The notes under the pieces: generated by a model | The model's database searches: none | What the model was told of the DNA's origin: nothing | What the model saw: only the letters and a program-made list of their open reading frames with translations | Assembly: GCA_013180625.2 (NCBI GenBank) | Contig: SNVD02009834.1 | Location: 124,001 to 188,000 of the forward strand | DNA length: 64,000 nt | Direction: 5' to 3' | Source of the DNA: Boswellia sacra | Taxonomy: Eukaryota > Streptophyta > Magnoliopsida > Sapindales > Burseraceae | Made by a program: the position numbers and the translations under genes | In this document: positions 46,766-57,300 of the stretch, one piece after another | Numbering within the stretch: the first letter of the stretch is position 1 | How the letters are laid out: each line of letters begins with the position of its first letter

Positions 46766-48150
46766 TCAATGAAGTATGGTATTTTGGCTTAGAGTTATTA
46801 ATTATTGAAGCAAGTTGTAATCCATATCATATCTCACATCTTTTTGTACCAATTGTTGCTAGTGAAATTGATCATAATTCATAGATTGGTGGTACTACTT
46901 TAGCTCTAATATAGACAGTCTTCTAGTCCCCTTTTTCTTAATCTCTCTGAAAAGTAAGGATAAAAATTTCCGTTTATGTTGATTGAGTTATGTTTCTATG
47001 CATCAAAGTTAAATAGTTTGGGTGTTTTAAGTCGTTTGATTTCAACTCTATTTGTTATATGTGCAGCTCCCATGTGAAGGCATTTTTTAACATTCTAAGT
47101 ATTTGATTTAATGATGTGCATTAGGTTGCATTAAATACTTATAATGTTTAGTTTCTTAAATATGGAGGACACATTATGATGTGAAGATAATGCTTTTACA
47201 GATATGTTTCTAACTTTTTCTTAGTGATTCTTTGATTTTGTTGAAATGTAAGGGGAAAAAAAATTTGTGGTTTGTTCTAGTGCAGGGTATAGAGCTTTAG
47301 TGGAGGCCATGTTAGAGCTAATTTCATTATGTTGGTTACTCAAATTTGTGGGAGCAAATATTCTTAATGCTATTGGGTCCTTGTATGCGTATAAAAATGC
47401 TGAATCCAAGTGACATGTAATAATTTTTCACAAGACTTGGCATATAAATAGTTCAATGTTCATCTAATATTATACTTCCGCAATGACAAATAACCTTTTT
47501 TGTTAAATCCACATTTTAACAAACTTTTGTGCCTAAGATGTATTTAGCTCTCACTTGGTGTTGAACTTAAAAAATTAGTGATAAAATTCGGAATCGAGCT
47601 TGACAAATCCGGTCATATTTTGAACCCACAAACGCTGCGTTCCGAAATTTGATGCTCCTGTTAGTGCTCCAACTCTCAATGGAACACTCAATTTATGGTG
47701 AATACTAAAGGTATTGCAACAAACCTTTATTTGTTCTATATTGTTGATGGGCATTGATTATATTATGTTCATTTAAGAATTATAAAAAATCCAAAATCAA
47801 TCTTGAGCTTCCTATCCTGGAAGTAGAAATTTACTTCATTATTGACAATGCATACAACAAGACTCTTGCTCGGGGCTAAAATCTGTTTGTGGTTTGGGCT
47901 GAAAATGGGCCATTGTAATATCTGAAGTTCTGAACCCTGAAGTCCATTACTTAATATGGAGCCCCAAGGCCATTACAAGAGAAGCGACCTAGCGGGAAGC
48001 GGGAAAAGAAGCCCTAATGCACCGGTATAATATGAATATGATTCACAACTGTCTGTTAACTGGAAGCCTCGTATTGAAATTGAAATTGGAGAGCGCCACT
48101 AAACATTTGGAAACAGTTCAGACTGAGGAATTCCTGGTTTTAATCTGGGT
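46766..48150. other. mTERF 3' region and spacer
   Basis: Likely 3'UTR for the first few hundred bases, then AT-rich sequence with no supported gene. Confidence 0.45.
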
Positions 48151-48154
48151 TTTA

Positions 48155-49050
48155 CTATTTGAAAACCAGAAGGCGAGTTTTGCTTCTTTTACTGTACAAT
48201 TTCAATCCACCAAATATTGTTATATCTACAGTAATGAATCCATTTATTTGCAATCGAAAGACCAGGCTCTGTTCGTTTATGAATTTTGTGTTTTTGTGTT
48301 TAAAAATTTTTAGAAATATATGATTGATTTTGAATTATAAAAATGATACGTTCAGATATTGATTTTTTAAGTGTTTTGTTTTCGACCTTTAGCTTTCCTT
48401 CTCTTCTCTGTCGTCTAGTCTAACAAGAACAAAATCCAAATTTTCCTTCACTGATTACTTGATCAATCAGCATGGCTTCTCTCCTGAAGCCGCCTTGAAA
48501 GCTTCATGCGTCAGAATTTATCTGAATAACCCTCAAAAATTGGATTCAGTACTGTCATTTCTGAAAGACAATCGTTTCTCCCATACCCATTTTGAGAAAA
48601 TGATTAAAAGATTACCTAATGTTCTCTGCCCCAATCTTGATTGCACTACCAAGCCCACAATCAAGATTTTCCAAGACCAGGGTCGTTTTGCATCAAGATA
48701 TAGTATTTGCTGATCCCTGGATTTTGACAAGAAGTGCAGACAATCAACTTGTGCCATCAATTTTGGCGTTGAAGAATGTTTTAGGATCGAAAATTTATCC
48801 AACTTCGCAAAGGAAATGTGGATATTTCTGTTATAGCTAACAACCCATCATTGCTTCTGTGCAGCCTAGAGAACAGACTAAAACCTCGGCTAGGATTTTT
48901 TATATACCGAAAACTAAGAATTTGCTTTAGAGAGAAACTAGTTTGGTTACAATTTGTATGGCATCTGAAAAGAAGTTCTTAGAGTAGTCTGTGCTTCCTT
49001 ATCATGACCAACTTGGAGAATAAGCCTTCCAGTGAGGGGTAACAGTCGAT
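48155..49050 (+). pseudogene. mTERF pseudogene, tandem copy of the gene at 45554
   Basis: Homology to the intact gene begins in the leader (GGCGAGTTTTGCTT matches GGCAAGTTTTGCTT) and at ATGAATCCATTTATTTGC (48235), the equivalent of the start codon. The body aligns from TDYLINQHGFSPEAALKAS through LPNVLCPNLDC. A frameshift follows near 48690, then DIVFADPWILTRSADNQLVPSILALKNVLGS in another frame. Then a large deletion (about 175 codons of the parent) joins directly to GNVDISVIANNPSLLLCSLENRLKPRL, with more stops after that. Because leader sequence is included, this is a DNA-level duplication and not a retrocopy. Confidence 0.88.
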
Positions 49051-49304
49051 GAAATATAAGGTGGTGTTTGTTTTTTAATTCAAATCTTATTTTTTGTGTT
49101 GCATATTTTTCAATATATGTTATATTTAATATTAACCACATATCTTTTTCAAAATTCAAAATAATTCAAAATCAATCACATATTCTTAAATTCAATTGAA
49201 AATAAAAACAACAAATCGCAAAACGAATACACCCTAAATATTTGACGAAAATGTCTCAAATATGAAGCAAGTTACGATACATTTCTAAATGTGATCTTTT
49301 AGAT

Positions 49305-50331
49305 GTGTTAATATCACAGACCACCCCTATATTTTGGTCTAATTACATCCAGAGCCATTGTTTGTAATTTTTGTAATAATCTACCCCTAATTTTTGAAAA
49401 AAATCACAGTCCACCCTTCCGTTAGTTTGACCGTTAGATGAAGTCATATTTCCACCTAAAACTATTGTAATTACCAAAATATCCTTCAAAAGAACTTTTC
49501 AAAGGGTTAATAGCATCGACCACCCTTATGTTTTGGCCTAATTACACCTAGAATCATCGTTTGCAATTTTTGTCATAGGCTACTCTAACTTTTGAAAAAA
49601 AAATCATGAACTACCTTTTCATTAGTTTGACCAGTGAAGCTCGTAATCTTGGACCTCATTTACTGAAATAACTCCATTTTCTCTCACTAAAAGGAAAAAA
49701 AAGTATTATTTATTGGAAACTATTTCAAAATCTCTTAGTTCAATTTTCTAGTAAATGACACATAATACAGAAGAAATCCAAATCAAAAATCCCGAAAAAA
49801 GAATTTTATTTTGAAAATCCCAGAAACATATAATAGTGGTAAGCTGCTCTGCTAGGGGGCAATGAAAAGCTCCTTTTTTTTTCACTTTATATGTGTTTAA
49901 ATAAAGTGATATTTATTTTCACTTTATATGTGTTTATATAAACTGTAATAGTTTTAGACGAAAATCTAACGTTATCTAACAGTCAAACTAATAGAAGGAT
50001 GTTCCAAAATTAGTTTTTCAAAAGTTAGGGGTAGGTAATGATAAAAATTGCAAACGATAATTTTAGGTGTAATTAGGCTAAAATATAGAGGTGGTCTATG
50101 GTATTAACCCATTTATATATGTTGACTTTCACTTTACATGTTGACTCTTCCTATTATTTTACTATTTTAACCTTGTTATTTTTGCTTATTTACGAAAATC
50201 TAACCGAGCTTATAACAAAAGAGTAATTCGTGAATTTGTTTTTAAAAGTTAGGGATAGCCTATAATAAAAATTATAAACGATAACTCTAAATTAATTAGA
50301 TCAAAATATATGGGTAGTCTGTGATATAAAC
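49305..50331. mobile_element. MULE-like element with GGGTTWATA ends, internally duplicated
   Basis: Left GTGTTAATATCACAGACCACC and right (reverse complement) GGTTTATATCACAGACTACCC are inverted copies, similar to the ends of the element at 3295-4348. Imperfect 9-bp flanks: CTTTTAGAT on the left, CCTTTGGAT on the right (7 of 9). A second pair of the same ends lies inside (GGGTTAATAGCATCGACCACC from 49504; inverse ending near 50110), so one copy appears to be inserted in, or duplicated within, another. No coding sequence. Confidence 0.6.
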
Positions 50332-50341
50332 CCTTTGGATG

Positions 50342-51990
50342 TTAGAGTTCGTTTTGTAACAGGTACCGGAGCTCATGATATCTTTTTGGCTACTATTTTG
50401 GTCTACTGACTCTTACCACACACCTGTTTTTTGTTGATTGTGTCATCCTCAATGTTTCGTGTCAAATAGCATGTGTTTTGGGCGTTTTAATTTTCAATAT
50501 CTGCAGTTGCAGTGATTAGCTTTTGTTATTTGTCTGATCTCAAAGACATTCAAGGTACATCCTTTGCAAAGTATTATCTGTATGATCTGGTGATTCATAC
50601 AAATTTTGTTTCACAGGTATTGAAAACTTTAACTCTGTTGTTTGTTTATGTATTAATTATCATCTGCTTGTTCAAATCTGAGGTGCTAACTAGTGCATGA
50701 TAAATATCTTTGTATGCATCTCCCTGGCTTGATTAAATGGAGGAGAATTCTTGACTGAAAGGAAGCTTCGCACATCCAGGAAGAGAAATTTGCTTAAGAC
50801 TATTGTAGATGTATCAGAAAGGCGAGCCTACCTAACCAGTTTGATGCAAAATGATGTCAGTAGAGTTGGTGTGCTAGTGAGTAAGATGGAGATGGAAACA
50901 TCACCTAAATTTGAAGCCGTGTGCTGGTTGCTTTTATTAAATTAGGAAATTTTTTTTACGTGTAAAATCTTTTGCCAAACTAGTTGATGATTTTTGTGCT
51001 TTGAATGTGATAGACAGCTATATTTGTATTCTAGTCTGTGCCATACATGATGCTGAATAAGAATTCATATACCAGAAACTGGAAGAAATGTGTTAAAGCT
51101 GCTTCAAGGGGAAAAAAGAAATACTTATTTCATTTTTCTATTGTTAGAACGTGAAAAACAATCTTTTCTGTGATATGGAGTGTGTTTGGTTAATTTTTCG
51201 TGGTTCGTCTTTTGTACATGGCATGTTGTTCCCATTTTATTCTCCTCTGCCTCGCTCTCTTCTGAGACGTAACTTTGCAGAATAATATTATTCCATTCTT
51301 CAACATTTTAGTGGTGCTTTCGCATCTTAGCCAACCCAATTGGGATTTAAGTGCCAAGAAAAAGTAACGACGAATAAAGTTATATCATACTATTTTACAG
51401 AAACTAACTCTTGCAAAATTCATGGCATATGATAGATTAAATAAATAAATACATAAAATCGATGAAGTGATAAGCTTTTTAAACAAGTTGATCATCACCT
51501 AATGGGAATATGGGTACAAGAAACTTTTCCAAAGCAGTGCTGAAACTACCTCAGTAAGATTAAGATCGTTCTATTCTTTTATTGGAAAAAGGACATTGCT
51601 TTGAGATAAAGTATAATTTATTATATTTTTTAGAGATTTGTTATGTTGTTGGTTGGGACATTTAACAATTAGTTATTAGTTATTAGTTATCGATTTGATG
51701 ACATTATTAAACAATTTGTTTATCCGACAACAATCAAGGAACTAAGACAAAGTATGTCCGTAGATTTTGAGATGCAAGTGCGTCCCAATCTAAGAGTTGA
51801 TGTTCTGCTCTGTTCTTAGGTTTCGATGGATAGCAGCTTTAGCTTCAAATAGATGAAGAAATGGAAGCAAGCAGATCATATTTTATATACTAACAATCAA
51901 ACCTTTTTACAAGTTGCACAACGCAAGCAAACTTGAGACCGAACTGAATAAACATCCAAACCCAACAAACATGCAATGTTAATTAACTTA
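50342..51990. other. Intergenic region, nothing firmly recognised
   Basis: Short frames at 50512-50945 have no recognisable domain. A TTAGTTA tandem stretch lies near 51670-51690. The right end probably includes the 3'UTR of the minus-strand F-box gene. Confidence 0.45.
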
Positions 51991-52006
51991 ATGACTGGGA
52001 CTGACA

Positions 52007-52984
52007 TCAGAACGAGTTCATTTCCAGCAGATAACTTCTACTCTTAAGCAATTCCTGCACGGCCTCTCTGTAAATCCCGTCACCAAACGCCTCCGATGCC
52101 AGCTCATCATCTTCCACATCATCTTTCACTTCACTGGGCCTAACCACCACCAGCGTGGCACCCTCCACCCGAACGCCCCGCTTCAGCAGCAGGCGCGGCT
52201 CCTGCCTCATCCTCATGCTTACGCACGGCACCATCGTCCGGCTCCCCACCCACCCGCCGTCGCTGACGTCAGACCACCCCAACCTACACTCCTCCATCCC
52301 TTCCTTGTCCATCACCACCGTCCCCTCCCCTTCTCTGTCTATCAACACTAACCTCTCCATCTCTTCGTGCTCTCTCACGACCTCTTTCAGCATGAAGTGT
52401 CTCGACGATGCCGCGATCAACGCACTGATCGTCCACATCACTCTCGTCTTCAACCCTCCAGCAGTGTCCTCGTCGGCGTCACCTTGTTCTCCGAGATTCA
52501 CGAAACCCGTTGCTGAGGCTGACGCCGACCTGAACCCGAAAATCACGCAACTTTTCAAGCTTTTTCCGAACTCAGCTCTCCATTTCACCGTCAACCCTTT
52601 CTCCAACGTTAGATCACCAGCGGGTAACTCTATCTGGAGATTCTTGATGCGGGTGAATTTGGTTAGAATCTGGGCAGGCGAGTTCTGGAGGAGAGTTGGG
52701 TGGGTCCGGTGGTGGTGCTTGAGGGGGGGCTTGAGGAGATCGTGGATGGACTTCAGGAAGACTTTGAGGAAGGTGAGCAGGGGTGACTCGGAGTCCGACT
52801 CGGGGGAGATGACTCGGTCGACAGTTAAAGACAGGGATTCGGTCTGGGGGACGAGGGAGTTGAAACGTTTGGAGACGGCGCGGCAGCGGATCAGGGTCTT
52901 GATGTCGGAAAGGGAGTTGAATATGAGCATTATGAGGGAGTCTGGAAGCTGATCGAAGCCGTCCATTTCGGGGTCCTCGATCAT
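52007..52984 (-). CDS. F-box protein, At5g46170/At4g18380 type, 325 aa, single exon
   Basis: An N-terminal F-box (about residues 8-50: FDQLPDSLIMLIFNSLSDIKTLIRCRAVSKRFNSLV), which would bind SKP1 in an SCF ubiquitin ligase. The remainder resembles the plant group that includes At5g46170, At4g18380 and At1g30200 (from memory), with no LRR or Kelch repeats. Recognisable segments are LLTFLKVFLKSIHDLLKP, FTRIKNLQIELPAGD, WRAEFGKSLKSCVIFG, LKTRVMWTISALIAASSRHFML and a C-terminal region ending EAVQELLKSRSYLLEMNSF. The substrate is unknown. The coding region is GC-richer than its surroundings, which creates a long antisense frame. The start is one Met (MIEDPEMDGF) or the next at residue 7; both are in frame. 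Confidence 0.92.
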   Translation of the reverse strand: MIEDPEMDGFDQLPDSLIMLIFNSLSDIKTLIRCRAVSKRFNSLVPQTESLSLTVDRVISPESDSESPLLTFLKVFLKSIHDLLKPPLKHHHRTHPTLLQNSPAQILTKFTRIKNLQIELPAGDLTLEKGLTVKWRAEFGKSLKSCVIFGFRSASASATGFVNLGEQGDADEDTAGGLKTRVMWTISALIAASSRHFMLKEVVREHEEMERLVLIDREGEGTVVMDKEGMEECRLGWSDVSDGGWVGSRTMVPCVSMRMRQEPRLLLKRGVRVEGATLVVVRPSEVKDDVEDDELASEAFGDGIYREAVQELLKSRSYLLEMNSF

Positions 52985-53084
52985 TTGGTGCTTGTCTGTG
53001 TTTGCGAACTCTTAAGCTCTCCCTCCGTCTCTGTGTCTCAGCAAATAAATAGAGATAAAAGAAAGAGGAGTGTGCGTGCATTAA

Positions 53085-54120
53085 AAGGTTGTACGTTTGA
53101 CCGTTGACATGTGAAACCGTGGGGCCTTGGCCTCAGCTTCGGGCCCCACTATATAGCATAACATTTCTCTTGTTCGAAATGCCGGCTGTAGAACTACTGC
53201 CCGAACAACGGTGAAGTTAACTTTCATTTATTTTATGTTTCACCGGGCGTTAATTTTGCTAAAATTAACAATTCAACAATCTCCCTATCAAAACAAACAA
53301 GATTATAATATGTTAATCAAATTAATGTTGAGTCACAGGCAAATGCTGCAGCGACGGTCACCGCCTACTTCATAAACGTACGTTTTATCTGCTCTGACTG
53401 TCAAACTCAAAGCCAGCTGTTTTATTAGGTCTTTCAAGATATTTTCCATGACTGTGGCTATCATTAGGATATTTCTTAAAATAAAAGTTTTCCGCTGAGA
53501 ATGGATAGGTCGTGTACGTGTTTAATCATTTATGCAAGTGGGGATAGATGATTTTAAATTAAATTAGGCTTCAATAATGTTTGTCACCTTGATTATTAAC
53601 TCTAATCCATGATATTGATAGATAACAGAATAATCAATCGTGGTTTTTGTAACATCTGCGTGGATTCATTTCCATGCATAGAAAGATCAAGAGAGATTGT
53701 TTAGGCATTCTTTAATGGTTTAACCAAACTATGAACTCATAATAAATAGAGGCTGCCGAAATTGTCAATAGTTTTATAAATGGTTAGAGAGAAGCTAGCT
53801 ATCCATTACAGATGATACATTGACACGCCAATTCAGCTGGGATGAAGACATCCAGTTTAGATTAGAATAATAGAATTCGACTTCATCAAAGCTAAGGTAT
53901 TAATACAAATCCTAGAGACTTACAAGGCTCTGGCAAACTTGTGTTTTGGTCTGCAACCTAGGCCCATCGGAAGAGAACATGGCCCATCGGATCATTGAAG
54001 ACATTAATTGAGACCACGAAATTGACCAACTAAGCAATAAACAACCTCTAAATATAGCTTTTCGATTTTAGACAAACTCTTTTTTCCACTCCCAAAAACG
54101 AACTGATTTTGGGACGTCCA
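53085..54120. other. Intergenic region between F-box gene and NHL fragment
   Basis: No coding frame recognised. The left end is the upstream region of the F-box gene. Confidence 0.45.
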
Positions 54121-54227
54121 TTGCAGCCTCCCATTATCAATTTTCCCATGCAAAGGCATTTCAATTCTCCAACTGCGGAGGACACCACCGTTGATCTCTT
54201 CTGCTTATCACCGCTCCCCATCATCTT

Positions 54228-54497
54228 ATGGCGGAGCGGGTACCATCTAATATCAAGGAAAACCCGGATGAGTCCTTGATCAGGTCAGGCACTTACGTGG
54301 TTCAGATTCCTAAAGATCAGATTTATCGTGTGCCACCCCCAGAGAATGCACTAGTCGTTGAACGCTATCGAAACCCTGATAAAGGAAAGCAAAAAGGTCG
54401 TTGTTCTCGCTGCTTCTGTTGTGCTCTCGTCATTGGTATTGCTGTCCTTGCCGTTGGCATCACGGTGTCTCTTATTACTATTTTTCTGAAGCGGTAA
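54228..54497 (+). CDS. N-terminal fragment of an NDR1/HIN1-like (NHL) membrane protein, 89 aa
   Basis: The frame opens MAERVPSNIKENPDES, then SGTYVVQIPKDQIYRVPPPE, a signature of the NHL13-like group (for example At2g27080), then a basic, Cys-rich stretch (GRCSRCFCC) and one hydrophobic segment (about residues 64-86, ALVIGIAVLAVGITVSLITI). It stops right after the membrane segment at FLKR. Full members continue with about 150 residues of extracellular LEA_2 domain, and I find no trace of that domain downstream in any frame up to 55400. It is either a truncated duplicate or a very short membrane-anchored peptide gene. Coding quality up to the stop looks undamaged. Confidence 0.7.
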   Translation: MAERVPSNIKENPDESLIRSGTYVVQIPKDQIYRVPPPENALVVERYRNPDKGKQKGRCSRCFCCALVIGIAVLAVGITVSLITIFLKR

Positions 54498-54659
54498 AAG
54501 CCTTGTGAATTGCCTTGTCGATGACCCATTATTCATTACGTTAAGATTTGTGAAGGCATTAATTTTGATTAGAGGGGTTAAGGAAGGCGCCTGTAGCTTC
54601 ACTCCCATTTAGCAAACAAAATTATTTTCACATAGATTTGTGTGCGGCGCCAAAAAAAG

Positions 54660-56995
54660 AATGAGTTAGCTAGCCAAAGAGATTGAAAAATCTAGCATGC
54701 AAAACCAAGAATTGGAAGCGAACTCCTTTCTGTTTAAAGACGAATCACGATAACGTGAAGGGTTACATTTTACTCATATTAGAGTTGTCACCATGGAGGA
54801 CGTTGTTGTGCAATCCGATTTATTACGTGCGTGCGGCAGATACCAAAAAAAAAAAAGGTGACGAACCGTGTCCTTTTTCTCGTTCTTGTTAAACAACTCT
54901 TTAACTGATATTTATGCGTATATCAACGTGACAGATGTAGCTAGCGTTTAATGCATTAAGCTGCGTTCTTTTGAGGAAATTAATCTCATTGATTCTTCGA
55001 TCATCTCCATTAATTGAATTGGCCAGCTCTTTAATTGGTTCGATCGCATTTGTTTTGTTTCTAATTTGGAGTTTGATAGCGGCATTGTGTATTTAATTAG
55101 TTTCTGAATTCGGAGCAGTACTATTGGTCCAGACTAGCAATGAGACATGCATTTAATTAGAAGCGTTCTACTTCTCACCAGTGCATGCAACATGCATTTA
55201 ATTACACTTTTCAACTGTGCATGCATTCGGCTCGGCCTGCTTCATGGGTTAATCAGCAACCTGCAGGTATATATACCACATATCGATCAAGCTTATTATT
55301 TACTATTAACGAAAAAATAACAAAGATATACGTACAGAGGGGTATGTTAATACAATTTATTGACATAGTTTTTTAACTAATGAAGTCACTCTCTCCTAGT
55401 TTTGACCATTCTATACTATGCCTTAAAATTGTTAGGTTTTGGGTGCTATAGCCGCATTCTCTCCTCTCCTGCACGTACACATTCACCCACAACAGTGTCC
55501 ATAAGCCATAAATCATTAATTGTAACCTTGGACTCTGATTAGGCATTTACAGAATTGAAATTAATGCAGCCTTTGAAAAATAAATACGTTACTAACATTA
55601 GTGCACACCAATTGCCAACTGGTGCTAGAAAAGTAATAAAAATGGAGAAAAAACATATTTCTTAGCAAAACAATTTTCCTACCAAATTCCCTATTCGTAG
55701 AAGTTTGAGAATATTTCAAAATACCTATCCCACAAAAGAATTAAATGTTTGATGGTTTATACGGGAGCATTCCTTACGAGTTAAGTTTTGAGTGGTGCTA
55801 TTTTAATTTCCCCTCATCGTTGAACCATAGACGCACCGTCTTTAATTATACACTTCATAATTTTTTTTAAAGTATTATCTTTAATAACATCCTATTTGGT
55901 TTCAAAAATATCCTTCATTTATTTATTATTTTTCTCTAAACACCGCGCATGAAGTCATGAACACAACCACTCTTCTTCTCTTCTCTTTTACCTCTCTTTA
56001 CTCAATTATCTTTTCTCCATTAAAAAACAATAATATGTGTTCTTTTTTTTTTTTCTCTCGTTAAGGTATTGTGATTTTTTCCCCTAATTATTAAGAGTGT
56101 GGCTATATCTATATGCTCTCTAAATCTACTTTTAGCGCAACTTTTTTTGGTAAAGATTTATAATACCTAAACATCCTTAAATTATAAAATTACGAATTGC
56201 CATGTTATATTCTCTTTGTTTTAGATTTGCAAACCCAATCAAATATATTTTCTATAAAATTATCTCATGTTCATCTGTTTCATGTATACTAGTTTTACAA
56301 TATATAAGAAAATAAGTAATTTATTAAAATGATTAAAATATGTCATCTATCTCTACATGAGTTGAAAATTGAAAGCTATGGCTCTTACAGGAAAACTAAT
56401 TCATTCTCCAATAAATATCAGAGGAACATATACAGGGTAATGGAAATCGATTCCTACTTAAATGGTTTTCTGTAAATCCAAGGACATGAATTTAAAACCC
56501 CAGCAAATTTAATTCAAACTGAAGGAAAAAGAAAAACTAAATAACAAGAGAATAAATGAACAGTTTGGAAGATGATAGGATGGGAGGCAAACAAGAAGTT
56601 CAATTGAAAAGTTTGTTGGAGAGCCCACTTCAACTAAATATGTTTGATTTCGATGATGGATATTCGATTTCTATCATATTTTACGAAGAAAGACAAAAGA
56701 TTTGTATGAATGAGATGTAGGATGAGAAGATAAAAACGTATTTTGAATAATAATATATATTCATTCCCAATTCTATCTTAAATTTTATATTCCAAATGAT
56801 ATATATTTTAATTAATGATTGCCAATTGATGGTTTGATGATGTAATGAACGGTGAGCTAGTTTTTTAAATTCATACCAAGTCATGCGGAATGCATAATTT
56901 TTTGATAAATTTTGAGATGTACATCTATGTCCTGTGGAAAAATAAAGGGGTGTATAATTTAAAAGTTTATTTACATTAAATTTTAATAAGGGAGT
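54660..56995. other. Intergenic region without a recognised gene
   Basis: AT-rich sequence with scattered ATGCATTTAATTA words near 55140-55210. No supported gene or bounded element. Confidence 0.45.
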
Positions 56996-57003
56996 GTATT
57001 GAG

Positions 57004-57292
57004 TAGGGGTGTGCAAATTAACCGGACCCGATCCGACCCGATCGGGTTGGTCGGGTTAATCGGGTTTTTATCGGGTCAGTATTGAATAGTCACCCGAAAT
57101 CGGGTTGTAACAATCGGGTTTAAACAATGTCGAGTCGTAATCGGGTTTGAATAGTGTGAGCAAATATAATTAAACTCGATCGACCCGACCCGACCCGATC
57201 GGTTTTGTCGGGTTACAATCGGGTTTATGTTTTTTAAAAACCCGAATTATGGTCCAAAATTCATAATCCGACCCGACCCGTGTGCACCCCTA
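57004..57292. mobile_element. Small non-autonomous hAT-type element, 289 bp
   Basis: Ends TAGGGGTGTGCA...TGCACCCCTA. The 8-bp flanks are GTATTGAG (56996-57003) and ATATTGAG (57293-57300), matching at 7 of 8. The interior is dominated by GGGTCGGGT, ATCGGGTT and the inverse ACCCGACCC words. It shares ends and end-proximal composition with the hAT element at 40598-41516 but lacks the GTCGAG core. Confidence 0.82.
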
Positions 57293-57300
57293 ATATTGAG

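Noticed and set aside
49504..50110. Inner element with its own 9-bp TSD
   Set aside because: Flanks of the inner ends (CTTTTCAAA and ATTTATATA) do not match, so an independent insertion is not supported.
50512..50945. Short frames downstream of the mTERF pseudogene that might be extra exons
   Set aside because: No homology to mTERF motifs and no supported splice sites linking them.
52155..52952. 265-codon plus-strand frame
   Set aside because: It is antisense to the F-box gene and arises from its GC-rich coding sequence; no domain is recognisable.
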